This document shows, piece after piece, positions 8,867 through 17,582 of a DNA stretch of 64,000 nucleotides. Numbering within the stretch: the first letter of the stretch is position 1; every line of letters starts with the position of its first letter. The notes under the pieces were generated by a model. It searched no databases. It saw only the letters and a list, made by a program, of their open reading frames with translations, and was not told the DNA's origin. Where the stretch lies: the NCBI RefSeq assembly GCF_013366375.1, contig NZ_JABWMJ010000013.1:1-64000 (forward strand). Direction: 5' to 3'. The DNA is from Rhizobacter koreensis. Its GTDB lineage: Bacteria; Pseudomonadota; Gammaproteobacteria; Burkholderiales; Burkholderiaceae_C. The position numbers and the translations under genes are program-made.

Positions 8867-9429
8867 GGGGGTCATCGTGGCTGCGCCACGGCAGGAGATC
8901 AACGCGCGCCCCTCGCGCAACGCGAAACAGGTCCTCGATCGCCGATGCGTGCGTCTGACCCTGGCGTTAGGCAACCGCCCCGTGCTGCGGCTCGGACCAA
9001 CACCCTGCGTACGAACGGCACCGGAGGCCGAACACGCGCGATGGGTTCCTGGAGACACTTGAGCAGATCGGCAGTTCGTGCCGGTGCCGAGCTCGATCCC
9101 GTTTGCCTGCAGTACGGCGCCGAGGTTTAGCGAACTGCCGCTCGCCCAGCTTGTGCTTCCAAGCAGACGCCGCACCTCCAGGGACGTCGTCGCGTCAGGC
9201 GCCGTTCGGGTCCGAGGTCGATACCCAGACGCGACGTAGCGCCGTGCTGTCGAGGTGAGCCTGTTGCGCGGCGTCAACGTGAGCGCCAGCACCGCTCCAT
9301 CGGCAGGCTCGCCGAATCGCCGGGAGCATGTTCACCAATTCGGCTAACGCAGACTACTCGGCCGCCAGGTCGGCAAGCAGATGCGTCAAGCGCGCACGCT
9401 CCTGTCTGGTCGCATCGCCGCCCCAGTTG
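8867..9429. other. intergenic, no convincing gene
   Basis: About 560 nt between site C and ccdA. A minus-strand open frame runs through 8837-9292 but has no signal peptide, domain or clear ribosome site and shows shadow-like composition. I see no recognisable feature. Confidence 0.5.
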
Positions 9430-10167
9430 CTAGCCGATCGCACCCAATGAAGGAAAGACGCGCAGGAGCCAAATCGCGAAGACGGTCAGTTGCCCACTGA
9501 TCATAGCGATGCCCATCAATACCATCACCGTCCCGGCCACGACGTTTACGGGACGACTCAAGCGGCGAATGGCGGTTTGATGACGCAACATGTTAGCGGT
9601 GAATGCCGCCGCGAGCAGGAATGGCAAGCCCAAACCGGCTGAGTAGAGGGTGAGCAGCGCGATCCCGTCACTTCGCCCGGATACGGCTGCCAACGTCAGA
9701 ATGGCACCTAACACCGGTCCGATACAGGGTGTCCAGCCGAAGCCGAACGCAAGTCCTAGAACGTAGGCCCCGACCGGCCGCCCGCCTTGGATGCGCGGAG
9801 AAAATCGCACGTCGCGCTGGAACCAAATCAAGCGCCGAGATGCGCCGAGCATCGCGAGACCAACCAGCATGACGATGCCGCCGCCTGCTATCGACGCTTC
9901 GCGCCGATAACGGAGCAGCGTTTCACTCAGTGCAGAAGCAGAGGCGCCAAGCGCGACAAAGATCGTCGAGAAGCCCAACACGAACAGAAGCGCCAGCCAA
10001 ACTGCACCCCATGCAATGCGTTCGTCCCGAGCCTCCTTGCCGGGTAGCGATCGCCCCGCGATGTAGGAGACATAGCCTGGGACCAGCGGGAGCACGCACG
10101 GCGAGAGGAAGGATGCTGCCCCCGCCAGAAAGGCCGCCGTCGGACCTACTGTCGTTTCGAACGCCAT
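9430..10167 (-). CDS. ccdA: CcdA-type cytochrome c biogenesis/thiol-electron transporter (DsbD transmembrane domain family)
   Basis: 245 residues when started at the ATG at 10167 (MAFETTVGP); an upstream in-frame extension to 10251 lacks family character. Six to seven helices carry the paired cysteines of the CcdA/DsbD-beta family: FLSPCVLPLVPGY in helix 1 and GFGWTPCIGPVLG in helix 4. These move reducing equivalents from cytosolic thioredoxin to periplasmic acceptors. It follows pbrT by about 190 nt on the same strand. With the free-standing DsbD-alpha lipoprotein at 16.4 kb it would make up two parts of a split DsbD. Confidence 0.88.
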   Translation of the reverse strand: MAFETTVGPTAAFLAGAASFLSPCVLPLVPGYVSYIAGRSLPGKEARDERIAWGAVWLALLFVLGFSTIFVALGASASALSETLLRYRREASIAGGGIVMLVGLAMLGASRRLIWFQRDVRFSPRIQGGRPVGAYVLGLAFGFGWTPCIGPVLGAILTLAAVSGRSDGIALLTLYSAGLGLPFLLAAAFTANMLRHQTAIRRLSRPVNVVAGTVMVLMGIAMISGQLTVFAIWLLRVFPSLGAIG

Positions 10168-10360
10168 AGAAGCTGGTCGTGCAAACGGGCACTCATGGGA
10201 CGGACGGCGCGGCAATCTGACGCTGGAGAGCTGAAACCAACTCCGGGCCATCCATGCGGGCTACGCCACTCATCGATCCGATTTCGCGCCCTTCTCGATT
10301 GATCCGCAGGGCCGCAGGTACGCTCATAGCCCTAAGGACGGCTAGGTGCACGCTGAACCA

Positions 10361-12289
10361 TCAGGTTGCCTCAACGAGGCGCCTGCTGCGGGCACTCTGG
10401 CGTCGGTTGAACCAGAAACCGACGAGGGCCACAAGCGCCACAACGATCTGCGCCGCGAGCGTTTCCGCGGTGGGATAGGTGCCAAAGAACTCGAGACGCG
10501 GGAAGGCCACCGGGTGCGCGTCCAGTAGCCCTGCCTCTTGAAGCCCCTTGGCTCCCTTGCCAACCAAGATGACAGCAAGCACGGCCACCACGACCGAGCT
10601 GGCCGAAAAGAACTTTCCGACGGGGACTCTGGCGCTCGTGCGAAGCAGCACCCAACCGATCAAAGCGAGGATGACTGCAGCCGTCCCGAGTCCGAGCAAC
10701 AAAGCACCGCCATTGCCTTGCGTCCACAAAGCGGAGAGGAAAAGCACCGTCTCGAACACCTCGCGATAGACCGCGACAAAGGCCAAGCCGGCCATGGCGT
10801 ACGCCGAGCGCCGATTCATGGCGCTCGACATCTTGTCCTTGAGATAGGCCTGCCAGCGGCCTGAGGCGCTCTTCTGATGCATCCACAGGCCGACACCCAA
10901 CAGAACCACCGCAGCAAAGACGGACGAGACGCCTTCGGTGACCTCCCGGCTTGCGCCGCTGATGCTCACGAGGTACGTGGCAGCAAACCATGTGAGGCCA
11001 CCCGCAGCCAGGGCGCTGATCCACCCCACGTGTACGTGACGCAGCACCTCGGGACGCCCGGCCTTCCTGAGAAACGCGATCATGCCCACCACAACCAATA
11101 GAGCCTCGAAACCCTCACGAAGCAAGATGGTCAGTGCACCCGTGAACGCTGTCGTTGCTTCGGCTTTGGCAGGGTCGAGCTCCGAATCGACCGCAGCAAA
11201 CAAGCCTTGGATGCGCCTCGCGCCCTCTGCCACCTCGCTCGGGCGGCCGTCAGCAATGGCTGCCCGGTACTCCAGCATCGCTGACTCCACTTGCGTGAGC
11301 AACACCTTGTTCGTGCCCGACAGCGCGGGCTCCAGCGGCTCAAAGCCGTCGAGGTAGGCGGACAGAGCCAAACGCGTCGCAGCCTGCTTGTCGCCCGATT
11401 CGTAAGCCGCAAGGCTCTCGTGTAACCGAGCCTTCGCAAGGGCGAGGCCAGTCGGGGCGGATCCAAGCACCGCAGAGGGCGAGGCGCGCAGGTACGCCGT
11501 GACGTCGCGTGCAGTTTGCGCATCCACACTCTCGGCAAGCACCGCTTCACTCGAGCGCGTCAGCGCCGCCAAGCCGTCAAAGCGGCTACGAAGCGCCTGG
11601 TCGGCGGCCCAGGTCGACGCGCCGCGTTGGCGCGCTGCATCGTCGTGCGACATGGTGCCCGCAAAGAAGGCAACCGCCCAGCGATCAGCCTCGGAGAGCT
11701 GCGTGAACGCCGGCATCGATGTACCGGCAACTCCCTGGGACACTGCCTGGTAGAGCGCGAGGACGCTGCGCTGGCGGGCGCGCTCTGCGTCCGTGAACGC
11801 AATCGGCTTCGGATCGAGCTTTGCGGCCATAGGACCGTCGCCAGCGCCTTGCGAGCCATGGCACGCCGCGCACTGCTGGCTGAAGACGGCCGCGCCGCGG
11901 GCCATGTCGGGAGGCTTCAACGGCGCGAGCGGGATGGGATACAGCCGCAGCACGGCGTCTGCCAAGTTCTTGGACAGCGCGGCCACTTCCCCTCCAGGGC
12001 GCTTGCCCTCGATCGCACGCTCGAGCTCCTGCGCCTTGGCGGTCAGCGCCTCCTTGCCGGTCACGGGCGGTAGGTCGTCCAAGCGCCTGAGGGCGGTCGA
12101 CGAGAACTCCCGCATTTCCGCGAACTCGGCGGGGCTTGTAACTACGCCGTCTGCAACAGCGCCCGGATAGTCGACCGCCACGTAGTCGAGCAACTGCCAC
12201 AGCTGGCGAACAGCATCTTCGTTCACCGCAGGTACCGCCCCCGCCACCCCGAGCAGGAACGCCAGCGACCAAGCTAGTATCCGGTGCAC
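10361..12289 (-). CDS. pbrT: cytochrome c-FTR1 fusion permease, PbrT-like
   Basis: 642 residues. A signal peptide is followed by a periplasmic helical region, a cytochrome c domain with one haem site CAACH (about residue 140) and a likely Met ligand in GTSMPAF, then seven FTR1-type helices. The FTR1 motifs REGFEALLVV and YREVFETVLF are visible; in FTR1 permeases the REGxE glutamates bind Fe. In Cupriavidus the same architecture is PbrT, a Pb(II) uptake protein. The gene starts with GTG at 12289, preceded by GAGGA. Its upstream region carries a Fur-like half palindrome (12301-12320) and lies back to back with the CDF gene. Alternative role: ferrous-iron uptake. Confidence 0.85.
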   Translation of the reverse strand: MHRILAWSLAFLLGVAGAVPAVNEDAVRQLWQLLDYVAVDYPGAVADGVVTSPAEFAEMREFSSTALRRLDDLPPVTGKEALTAKAQELERAIEGKRPGGEVAALSKNLADAVLRLYPIPLAPLKPPDMARGAAVFSQQCAACHGSQGAGDGPMAAKLDPKPIAFTDAERARQRSVLALYQAVSQGVAGTSMPAFTQLSEADRWAVAFFAGTMSHDDAARQRGASTWAADQALRSRFDGLAALTRSSEAVLAESVDAQTARDVTAYLRASPSAVLGSAPTGLALAKARLHESLAAYESGDKQAATRLALSAYLDGFEPLEPALSGTNKVLLTQVESAMLEYRAAIADGRPSEVAEGARRIQGLFAAVDSELDPAKAEATTAFTGALTILLREGFEALLVVVGMIAFLRKAGRPEVLRHVHVGWISALAAGGLTWFAATYLVSISGASREVTEGVSSVFAAVVLLGVGLWMHQKSASGRWQAYLKDKMSSAMNRRSAYAMAGLAFVAVYREVFETVLFLSALWTQGNGGALLLGLGTAAVILALIGWVLLRTSARVPVGKFFSASSVVVAVLAVILVGKGAKGLQEAGLLDAHPVAFPRLEFFGTYPTAETLAAQIVVALVALVGFWFNRRQSARSRRLVEAT

Positions 12290-12300
12290 AACCTGATCCT

Positions 12301-12320
12301 CAAATAGGAATCATTATCAC
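12301..12320 (-). promoter_or_regulatory. possible Fur-box-like sequence upstream of pbrT
   Basis: On the minus strand GTGATAATGATTCCTATTTG. The first nine bases of the Fur consensus (GATAATGAT) match fully; the other half is degenerate. It lies 12 nt before the pbrT GTG start, a position suited to repression. Confidence 0.4.
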
Positions 12321-12353
12321 CTAGCCTGGTACTCGCGACTGCGAGATGGGGGC

Positions 12354-12385
12354 TTGACTCTCTAGCGTCTACAGGCTCTTAAACT
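12354..12385 (+). promoter_or_regulatory. MerR-type (PbrR/CadR-like) promoter, site D, for CDF transporter
   Basis: TTGACT, 19-bp spacer containing GTCTACAGG, then TTAAAC. It ends 27 nt before the CDF start, which is preceded by a GGAGG ribosome site. Confidence 0.75.
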
Positions 12386-12411
12386 GCCGATCCCATCCGG
12401 AGGCGGCAAGC

Positions 12412-13038
12412 ATGAGCGGTTCTGACGACGACGACGTGGAGCTGGATGCCAGCCGGTCAGAGGACCGGCACATCCTGTGGCTGGTGCTGCTGATCAACCT
12501 TGGTCAATGCCTGATCGGCGTCCTGGTCGGGCTCTGGGCTTCGTCCACGGCAGTCATCGGCGCAGCACTAGACAACCTCGCCGACGCTTCGGTGTACGGC
12601 GTCAGCCTCTACGCCATAGGCCGGGCACCCGCGATCAAGGTGCGCGCAGCGCGCCTTTCGGGTTGGCTGCTGATATTGCTAGCGGTGATGCTGCTGGTCG
12701 AGGTGCTGCGCCGCTTCTTCGGCGGCGAGGCGCCCGTGGGTCCCGCCATGATGGCCATGGCGGCCGTGAACGCAGCGCTGAACATCGTCTGCCTGCGTCT
12801 GCTCAAGCGTCACCGCGGCGAGGACGTCAATTTCAAGGCCTCGGCCATCTTCACCAACAACGATTCGATCGTGAACCTTGCGATCGTGCTCTCGGGCGCG
12901 CTGGTGATCTGGCTCGGTTCCAACCTGCCCGATCTGATCCTGGGCTTGGTCGTCTCCGCGATCGCCGTGAACGGCGGCCGCGAGATCCTCACGGAAGCCA
13001 GAGAGGCAGGTGAAAAGGCCGAGAGCGGGGCTGCCTGA
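12412..13038 (+). CDS. cation diffusion facilitator-like transporter, short form without C-terminal domain
   Basis: 208 residues with an acidic N-terminus and five to six helices. The transport-site residues that are usually HxxxD or DxxxD appear as ALDNLADA in the second helix and IFTNNDSIVNLA in the fifth. The loss of the usual histidine suggests altered metal preference. The cytosolic metal-binding C-terminal domain of CzcD-type proteins is missing. CDF proteins exchange a divalent metal for protons across the inner membrane. It lies directly behind promoter site D and ahead of the P-type ATPase, so it is probably part of the Pb/Cd/Zn export response. Confidence 0.8.
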   Translation: MSGSDDDDVELDASRSEDRHILWLVLLINLGQCLIGVLVGLWASSTAVIGAALDNLADASVYGVSLYAIGRAPAIKVRAARLSGWLLILLAVMLLVEVLRRFFGGEAPVGPAMMAMAAVNAALNIVCLRLLKRHRGEDVNFKASAIFTNNDSIVNLAIVLSGALVIWLGSNLPDLILGLVVSAIAVNGGREILTEAREAGEKAESGAA

Positions 13039-13070
13039 CCACTCTACGCAACGGGACATGAACGGGCGCC

Positions 13071-13101
13071 TTGACTCTGCAGTTGGTACAGGGTGTGCAA
13101 T
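13071..13101 (+). promoter_or_regulatory. MerR-type (PbrR/CadR-like) promoter, site E, for cadA/pbrA
   Basis: TTGACT, 19-bp spacer containing GGTACAGGGTG, then TGCAAT. It ends 26 nt before the ATPase start codon at 13127. Confidence 0.8.
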
Positions 13102-13126
13102 TGGCTAAACGACCAAGAGGTTTACG

Positions 13127-15853
13127 ATGAAGATCGATCAAGGAAGCACTTCACCCGCCTACAGCCCCGGATCGCCTGCGCAGCGAGTCACGAAGACGCT
13201 CCTGCACATTTCGAACATGGACTGCCGCTCGGAGGAAGCGGCGATCCGCGCCCGGCTCGGCCAGCTCGACGGTATCCAAACGCTCGACTTCGATCTGCCG
13301 AAGCGGCAGCTGTCGGTTGCTCACACACTGCCGTCGGTCGACTCCATCGTTGGCGAGCTGAAGGCGATCGGCATGCAAGCGAGCCTAGGCACTGCTGAGC
13401 CGCAGCAGCCGAGCCGCCAGACGCTGCCTGACTCCAGCTGCGCCTCATGCGAAGCGCCCTCCTTCGCTTCAGCTCCGGCTGCGGCCACGGGCAACACCAC
13501 CCAGTTCGTGATCACCAACATGGACTGCCCGACCGAAGAGGCGCTGATCCGCAAGCGCCTGGGCAAGGTCGAGGGCGTCGATCGACTCGACTTCGATCTG
13601 ATGAACCGCCGCTTGGCCGTGCAGCACCGCCTAGCCGACCCGGCGCCGGTGCTTGCCGCGCTCGGTGAGATCGGCATGCACGCAAACGTCGAGCGCGAGG
13701 CAGGACCGAGCCCGAAAGGACAGGCCGTCTACCTGATCGAGAAGATGGACTGCCCCACCGAAGAGGCGCTGCTGCGCAAGGCGCTGCAAGGCGTCTCGGG
13801 CGTGAGCGCCCTGCAGTTCAACCTGATGAGCCGCACGCTGACGGTCAGCCATACGTTGCCGGACGAGGCGCCGATTACCGCCGCGATCGAGCGCACCGGC
13901 ATGGCGCCGGTACTGCGCGACCGCAACCAGCCAGCACCGGCCGTCACGCGCGAGTTCGGTACGGGCATTTCGCGAGACCAGTGGGTTCGCATGGGCGCTG
14001 CTGGCGTCTTGGCGCTGGGCGCTGAGGCCATGGCTTTTTCGGGGATGAGCGAAACCGGCTTGCCCGTGATTGCCGCGTCCTTGACGGCTATTGCGCTCGG
14101 CGGCACCGAGACCCTCAAGAAGGGCTGGATTGCCCTACGCACGCTTTCGCTGAACATGAACCTGCTGATGACGATTGCCGTCATCGGTGCGGCCTTGATC
14201 GGGCAATGGCCAGAGGCAGCCGTCGTCATCTGGCTGTTCGGGCTTGCCGAGATGATCGAGGCGCTCAGCCTCGACCGCGCTCGCAACGCCATCCGCAAGC
14301 TGATGGATCTGGCGCCTGAGACCGCGCTCGTCAAGCAGGCTGATGGACGCTGGGAGGAGGTCAAGGCGGAGAGCGTCGCCTTGGGTGCATTCGTGCGCGT
14401 GCGCCCGGGCGAACGCATCGCGCTCGACGGCGTGGTGGTGTCGGGCGCGTCCGCGGTCAATCAGGCGCCGATTACCGGCGAAAGCATGCCCGTGGAGAAG
14501 AAGCCGGGTGACACGGTGTTTGCCGGCACGATCAATGAGCGTGGCACGTTGGAGTTCGAGGTTCGTTCGCGCAAGGGCGAGACCACGCTCGACCGCATCG
14601 CCCGCTCGGTGCAGGAAGCGCAGGGTCAACGCGCACCGACCCAGCGGTTTGTCGATCGCTTCGCCGGCGTCTACACGCCCGTTGTCTTCGGGCTGGCAGT
14701 CGCGATCGCAACGATCCCGCCGCTCTTCTTTGGCGGCGTGTGGATGGACTGGATCTACAAGGCCCTGGTGATGCTGGTGATCGCCTGTCCGTGCGCCTTG
14801 GTGATCTCGACCCCGGTGACGGTGGTCAGCGGCTTGGCTGCGGCGGCACGCCGCGGGATCCTCGTCAAGGGCGGCTTGTACCTTGAGCAAGGACGTCTGC
14901 TGCGCGCGGTGGCACTCGACAAGACGGGCACCTTGACCCACGGCCGCCCGGCGCTCACCGACACCGTACCGCTTGGCACGGTTGACGAGGCCGGCGTGCT
15001 GCGGATAGCGGCCAGCTTGGATGCCTTGTCGGAACACCCCGTCGCGACGGCGATCGTCCGCGCGTACGGCGATCGGCCGCACGCGACAGTCGAGAGCTTC
15101 GAGGCATTGGCCGGGCGCGGCGTCAAGGGCGACATCGACGGCCAGACCTACTACATCGGAAACCAGCGGCTCGCGACCGAGCTCGGCGTCGTCAGCGACA
15201 AAGTCCGTGAGGTGCTCGAGCAGCTAGAGGCGCAAGCCAAGACCGCCGTCGTGCTGGCGACCGAGAAGCATGCGTTGGCTGTGCTAGCTGTGGCTGACAC
15301 GATTCGCGACAGCAGCAAGCAGGCCGTGGCAACGCTCAAGCAGATGGGGGTTGAGCCCGTAATGCTCACGGGCGACAACCGCAAGACCGCCGAGGCGGTC
15401 GCGGCACAGGTCGGCATCACCGATGCGCGTGGTGAAATGCTGCCGCACGACAAGCTCGCAGCGATCGAGGAGCTCGCCAGCCGCGGGCCTGTGGGAATGG
15501 TGGGCGACGGCGTGAACGACGCGCCTGCGCTTGCCAAATCGAACATCGGCTTCGCGATGGGAGCCGCCGGCACCGATACCGCGATCGAGACGGCCGACGT
15601 GGCGCTGATGCAGGACGATCTGCGCAAGCTGCCCGAGTTCATCGCGCTCTCGCGGCGGGTCGGCGGGGTCCTCAAGGCCAACATCGCTTTTGCGATCGGC
15701 ACCAAGGCGATCTTCATGGTGCTCGCGTTCACCGGTCACGCAAGCCTGTGGCTTGCGATCCTCGCGGATATGGGCGCGAGCCTGCTGGTGGTCTTCAATG
15801 GCCTTCGTCTTTTGGGAAGGTCGCCCGCGGCCGAGCGAGCGCATGCGGACTGA
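13127..15853 (+). CDS. cadA: Pb/Cd/Zn-exporting P1B-type ATPase (CadA/ZntA/PbrA family)
   Basis: 908 residues. Three consecutive N-terminal HMA-like domains (about 25-85, 122-182 and 203-262) each carry MDCxxEE instead of the usual CxxC. Then come the membrane core and catalytic domains: TGES actuator loop, CPC metal site (Cys554-Pro-Cys556) in the [11 protein letters not shown] helix, phosphorylated Asp598 in DKTGTLTHG, SEHPVATAI, MLTGDNRKTAE and [11 protein letters not shown]. The CPC motif with DCxxEE-type domains marks P1B-2 pumps, which drive Pb2+, Cd2+ or Zn2+ out of the cytosol with ATP. Its stop codon overlaps the lspA start, so the two are co-translated. This is the PbrA position in a pbrABC-like order. 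Confidence 0.93.
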   Translation: MKIDQGSTSPAYSPGSPAQRVTKTLLHISNMDCRSEEAAIRARLGQLDGIQTLDFDLPKRQLSVAHTLPSVDSIVGELKAIGMQASLGTAEPQQPSRQTLPDSSCASCEAPSFASAPAAATGNTTQFVITNMDCPTEEALIRKRLGKVEGVDRLDFDLMNRRLAVQHRLADPAPVLAALGEIGMHANVEREAGPSPKGQAVYLIEKMDCPTEEALLRKALQGVSGVSALQFNLMSRTLTVSHTLPDEAPITAAIERTGMAPVLRDRNQPAPAVTREFGTGISRDQWVRMGAAGVLALGAEAMAFSGMSETGLPVIAASLTAIALGGTETLKKGWIALRTLSLNMNLLMTIAVIGAALIGQWPEAAVVIWLFGLAEMIEALSLDRARNAIRKLMDLAPETALVKQADGRWEEVKAESVALGAFVRVRPGERIALDGVVVSGASAVNQAPITGESMPVEKKPGDTVFAGTINERGTLEFEVRSRKGETTLDRIARSVQEAQGQRAPTQRFVDRFAGVYTPVVFGLAVAIATIPPLFFGGVWMDWIYKALVMLVIACPCALVISTPVTVVSGLAAAARRGILVKGGLYLEQGRLLRAVALDKTGTLTHGRPALTDTVPLGTVDEAGVLRIAASLDALSEHPVATAIVRAYGDRPHATVESFEALAGRGVKGDIDGQTYYIGNQRLATELGVVSDKVREVLEQLEAQAKTAVVLATEKHALAVLAVADTIRDSSKQAVATLKQMGVEPVMLTGDNRKTAEAVAAQVGITDARGEMLPHDKLAAIEELASRGPVGMVGDGVNDAPALAKSNIGFAMGAAGTDTAIETADVALMQDDLRKLPEFIALSRRVGGVLKANIAFAIGTKAIFMVLAFTGHASLWLAILADMGASLLVVFNGLRLLGRSPAAERAHAD

Positions 15854-16349
15854 TTGCAGCGTTCGCCTGGCGTTTGCGCTCGCCGCGCTGGTGGTGGCAG
15901 CCGATGCCGCCACCAAGGGGATCATTGCTGCCGTGGTGCCGTACGGCTCAAGTCACGAGTGGCTGCCGGTCCTCAACATCGTGCACCTGCTCAACCGAGG
16001 CGCCGCCTTCAGCTTCCTGCACGATGCAGGCGGCTGGCAGCGGCTCTTCTTCATCGGCGTGGCATTGGTGGCGTCGGTGCTGCTCGTCTTCATGATCAGG
16101 CGCGCGGACAGCTCACGCGCCGAACGGATCAGCTTCGGCCTCATCCTTGGAGGCGCCGTAGCGAACATGATCGACCGCATCGCACGCGGCGCCGTCGTGG
16201 ACTGGATCGACGTCCATTGGGCCGCGCATCACTGGCCTGCGTTCAACGTCGCCGACATCGGCATCACGATGGGCGCGGCCTTGCTGATCGCTTATGAGCT
16301 TTTCGGGCGCAAGAGGGCTCAGCAGCGGGCCGAGCAGGAACGCGCATGA
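15843..16349 (+). CDS. lspA: lipoprotein signal peptidase II, PbrC-type
   Basis: 168 residues with four helices. The aspartyl-protease residues of LspA lie in GGAVANMIDRIARGAVVDWID and FNVADIGI; LNRGAAFSFL is also typical. LspA removes the signal peptide from diacylglyceryl-modified prolipoproteins. The ATG at 15843 lies inside the end of the upstream ATPase gene (11-nt overlap), indicating translational coupling. In pbr operons the LspA (PbrC) is co-transcribed with the Pb ATPase and is thought to help process envelope proteins. The DsbD-alpha protein encoded next door is itself a predicted lipoprotein. Confidence 0.93.
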   Translation: MRTDCSVRLAFALAALVVAADAATKGIIAAVVPYGSSHEWLPVLNIVHLLNRGAAFSFLHDAGGWQRLFFIGVALVASVLLVFMIRRADSSRAERISFGLILGGAVANMIDRIARGAVVDWIDVHWAAHHWPAFNVADIGITMGAALLIAYELFGRKRAQQRAEQERA

Positions 16350-16374
16350 GCTGCAGTCAACCCAGCCGCGCCCG

Positions 16375-16890
16375 CTATGGCAGGTTGAAGTCGCTGAAAG
16401 CCTCCGTGGGCGGATAGCACAAGCCGATCTGTTCGTTGCAGCCTTGGTACGTGGTGACCAAGGTGAACTTCGCCGGCTTGCCCGCCTCTCGCGCGAGCGG
16501 CACGGAGATCTGCACCACGTCGCGGTAGACCTCTTGTTCACCGAGGAACGGGTCCTTCTTGGGCAGGCCGCGCGGAAGTGCAACCGCTCCAACACGGGCT
16601 CCGACCGCGTCTTTAAGCGCGAAACTGATCTGGCTTCTGTAGAGGTAGTGGTGAGGGACCGGTGCGAACTGCGCCACGAGCGTGGTTGCGTCGACCGCCT
16701 CGACCTTCAGCGGGAACGCTTGCTCGGGTGGCAGGGGTTCGGCCGATGCACCGGTTGCGTTCGGACGGGAGGTGGGCGCCTCTTGCGTTGTGGATGGGGG
16801 CGACGGCTTTTGCTCCGAGCAGGACGCCAGCGCGAGCAACGAAAGCGTGCAAGCGGCAGCACGTGGCCAAGCCTTGACGGGAATGTTCAT
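16375..16890 (-). CDS. free-standing DsbD-alpha domain lipoprotein
   Basis: 171 residues. A short signal peptide ends in the lipobox LALASC, so it should be lipid-anchored. A Pro/Thr/Ser-rich linker (to about residue 50) leads to an immunoglobulin-like domain ending in TYQGCNEQIGLCYPP. That Cys-x5-Cys pair is the active site of the N-terminal (alpha) domain of DsbD, which passes electrons to periplasmic thioredoxin-fold proteins. The membrane beta domain and gamma domain are absent here; CcdA at 9.4 kb could serve as the beta part. The gene is divergent from pbrR and starts 43 nt after promoter site F. Confidence 0.82.
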   Translation of the reverse strand: MNIPVKAWPRAAACTLSLLALASCSEQKPSPPSTTQEAPTSRPNATGASAEPLPPEQAFPLKVEAVDATTLVAQFAPVPHHYLYRSQISFALKDAVGARVGAVALPRGLPKKDPFLGEQEVYRDVVQISVPLAREAGKPAKFTLVTTYQGCNEQIGLCYPPTEAFSDFNLP

Positions 16891-16932
16891 GCAGGTTACC
16901 CCTAGTGCTATCCGGGTATGAAGAGGGTACAG

Positions 16933-16963
16933 ATTACAAACCCTCCAGTATATGTAGAGTCAA
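16933..16963 (-). promoter_or_regulatory. MerR-type (PbrR/CadR-like) promoter, site F, between DsbD-alpha gene and pbrR
   Basis: Minus strand: TTGACT, 19-bp spacer containing ATACTGGAGGGTT, then TGTAAT. It drives the DsbD-alpha gene and, since it lies just before the divergent regulator gene, is the likely autoregulatory operator. Confidence 0.8.
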
Positions 16964-16985
16964 GAGTTTAGCCTCAGGAGAACAG

Positions 16986-17432
16986 GTGAAGATCGGCGAA
17001 CTATCCAAGGCGAGCGGCACGGCCATCGAGACGATCCGCTTCTATGAACGCGAGGGGCTGCTCGCAGCCCCTGCCCGCACGGAAGGCAACTACCGGATCT
17101 ACGGAGACGCCCACGCGGAGCGGCTGGCGTTCGTTCGGCACTGCCGTTCGCTCGACATGACGCTGGATAAGATTCGGGCACTGCTGCGGTTCAAGGATTC
17201 CCCCGCCGAGAACTGCGGAGAAGTGAACGCGCTTCTGGATGCTCAAATCGGGCACGTGGCCGATCGAATCCGGGATCTTCGAGCGCTCGAGAAGCAGCTG
17301 AATTCGCTGCGCCAGCAGTGCCTTGATCTCCAGGGCAAGGACTGTGGAGTCCTGCAGGCGCTCGTGAAGGATGCGCGATCGTCGAACCGTTCGAACCCGA
17401 AGCGACAGCACGTGCAGGGTGCCCATGGCTAA
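16986..17432 (+). CDS. pbrR: MerR-family Pb/Cd-responsive regulator (PbrR/CadR type)
   Basis: 148 residues from a GTG start at 16986 with AGGAGA five bases upstream; an ATG-initiated frame from 16905 would run through the promoter and is rejected. The N-terminal winged helix (KIGELSKASGTAIETIRFYEREGLL) is followed by a long dimerisation helix. Cys77 (ENCGEV), Cys112 (QQCLDL) and Cys120 (KDCGVL) correspond to the three metal-binding cysteines of PbrR/CadR proteins. Such regulators bind a dyad inside a 19-20 bp spacer and untwist the promoter on binding Pb2+ or Cd2+. Seven promoters of exactly that build lie within 17 kb. Pb and Cd preference cannot be told apart from sequence alone. Confidence 0.9.
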   Translation: MKIGELSKASGTAIETIRFYEREGLLAAPARTEGNYRIYGDAHAERLAFVRHCRSLDMTLDKIRALLRFKDSPAENCGEVNALLDAQIGHVADRIRDLRALEKQLNSLRQQCLDLQGKDCGVLQALVKDARSSNRSNPKRQHVQGAHG

Positions 17433-17545
17433 CCTGCGCCCAGGCCAACCTAGCGCGCCGGCTCGAGTCGGGTCACCGCAGCCCAAGACGCAATTCGTCT
17501 AGGCACATAAAGGCTTTGGGCGGGTAGGGATCTTCGAGGGGGAGC

Positions 17546-17576
17546 TTGACTCTACGGCAGCTAGAGGCCTTAGGGT
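17546..17576 (+). promoter_or_regulatory. MerR-type (PbrR/CadR-like) promoter, site G, for DUF6328/ATP-grasp right copy
   Basis: TTGACT, 19-bp spacer containing GCTAGAGGCCT, then TAGGGT. It is the counterpart of site B; the -10 is weak in both. Confidence 0.7.
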
Positions 17577-17582
17577 TCCACC

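Noticed and set aside
8837-9292. 151-codon minus-strand frame upstream of dsbA-like gene
   Set aside because: It overlaps promoter site C, has no signal peptide or family, and its composition matches non-coding GC-rich DNA.
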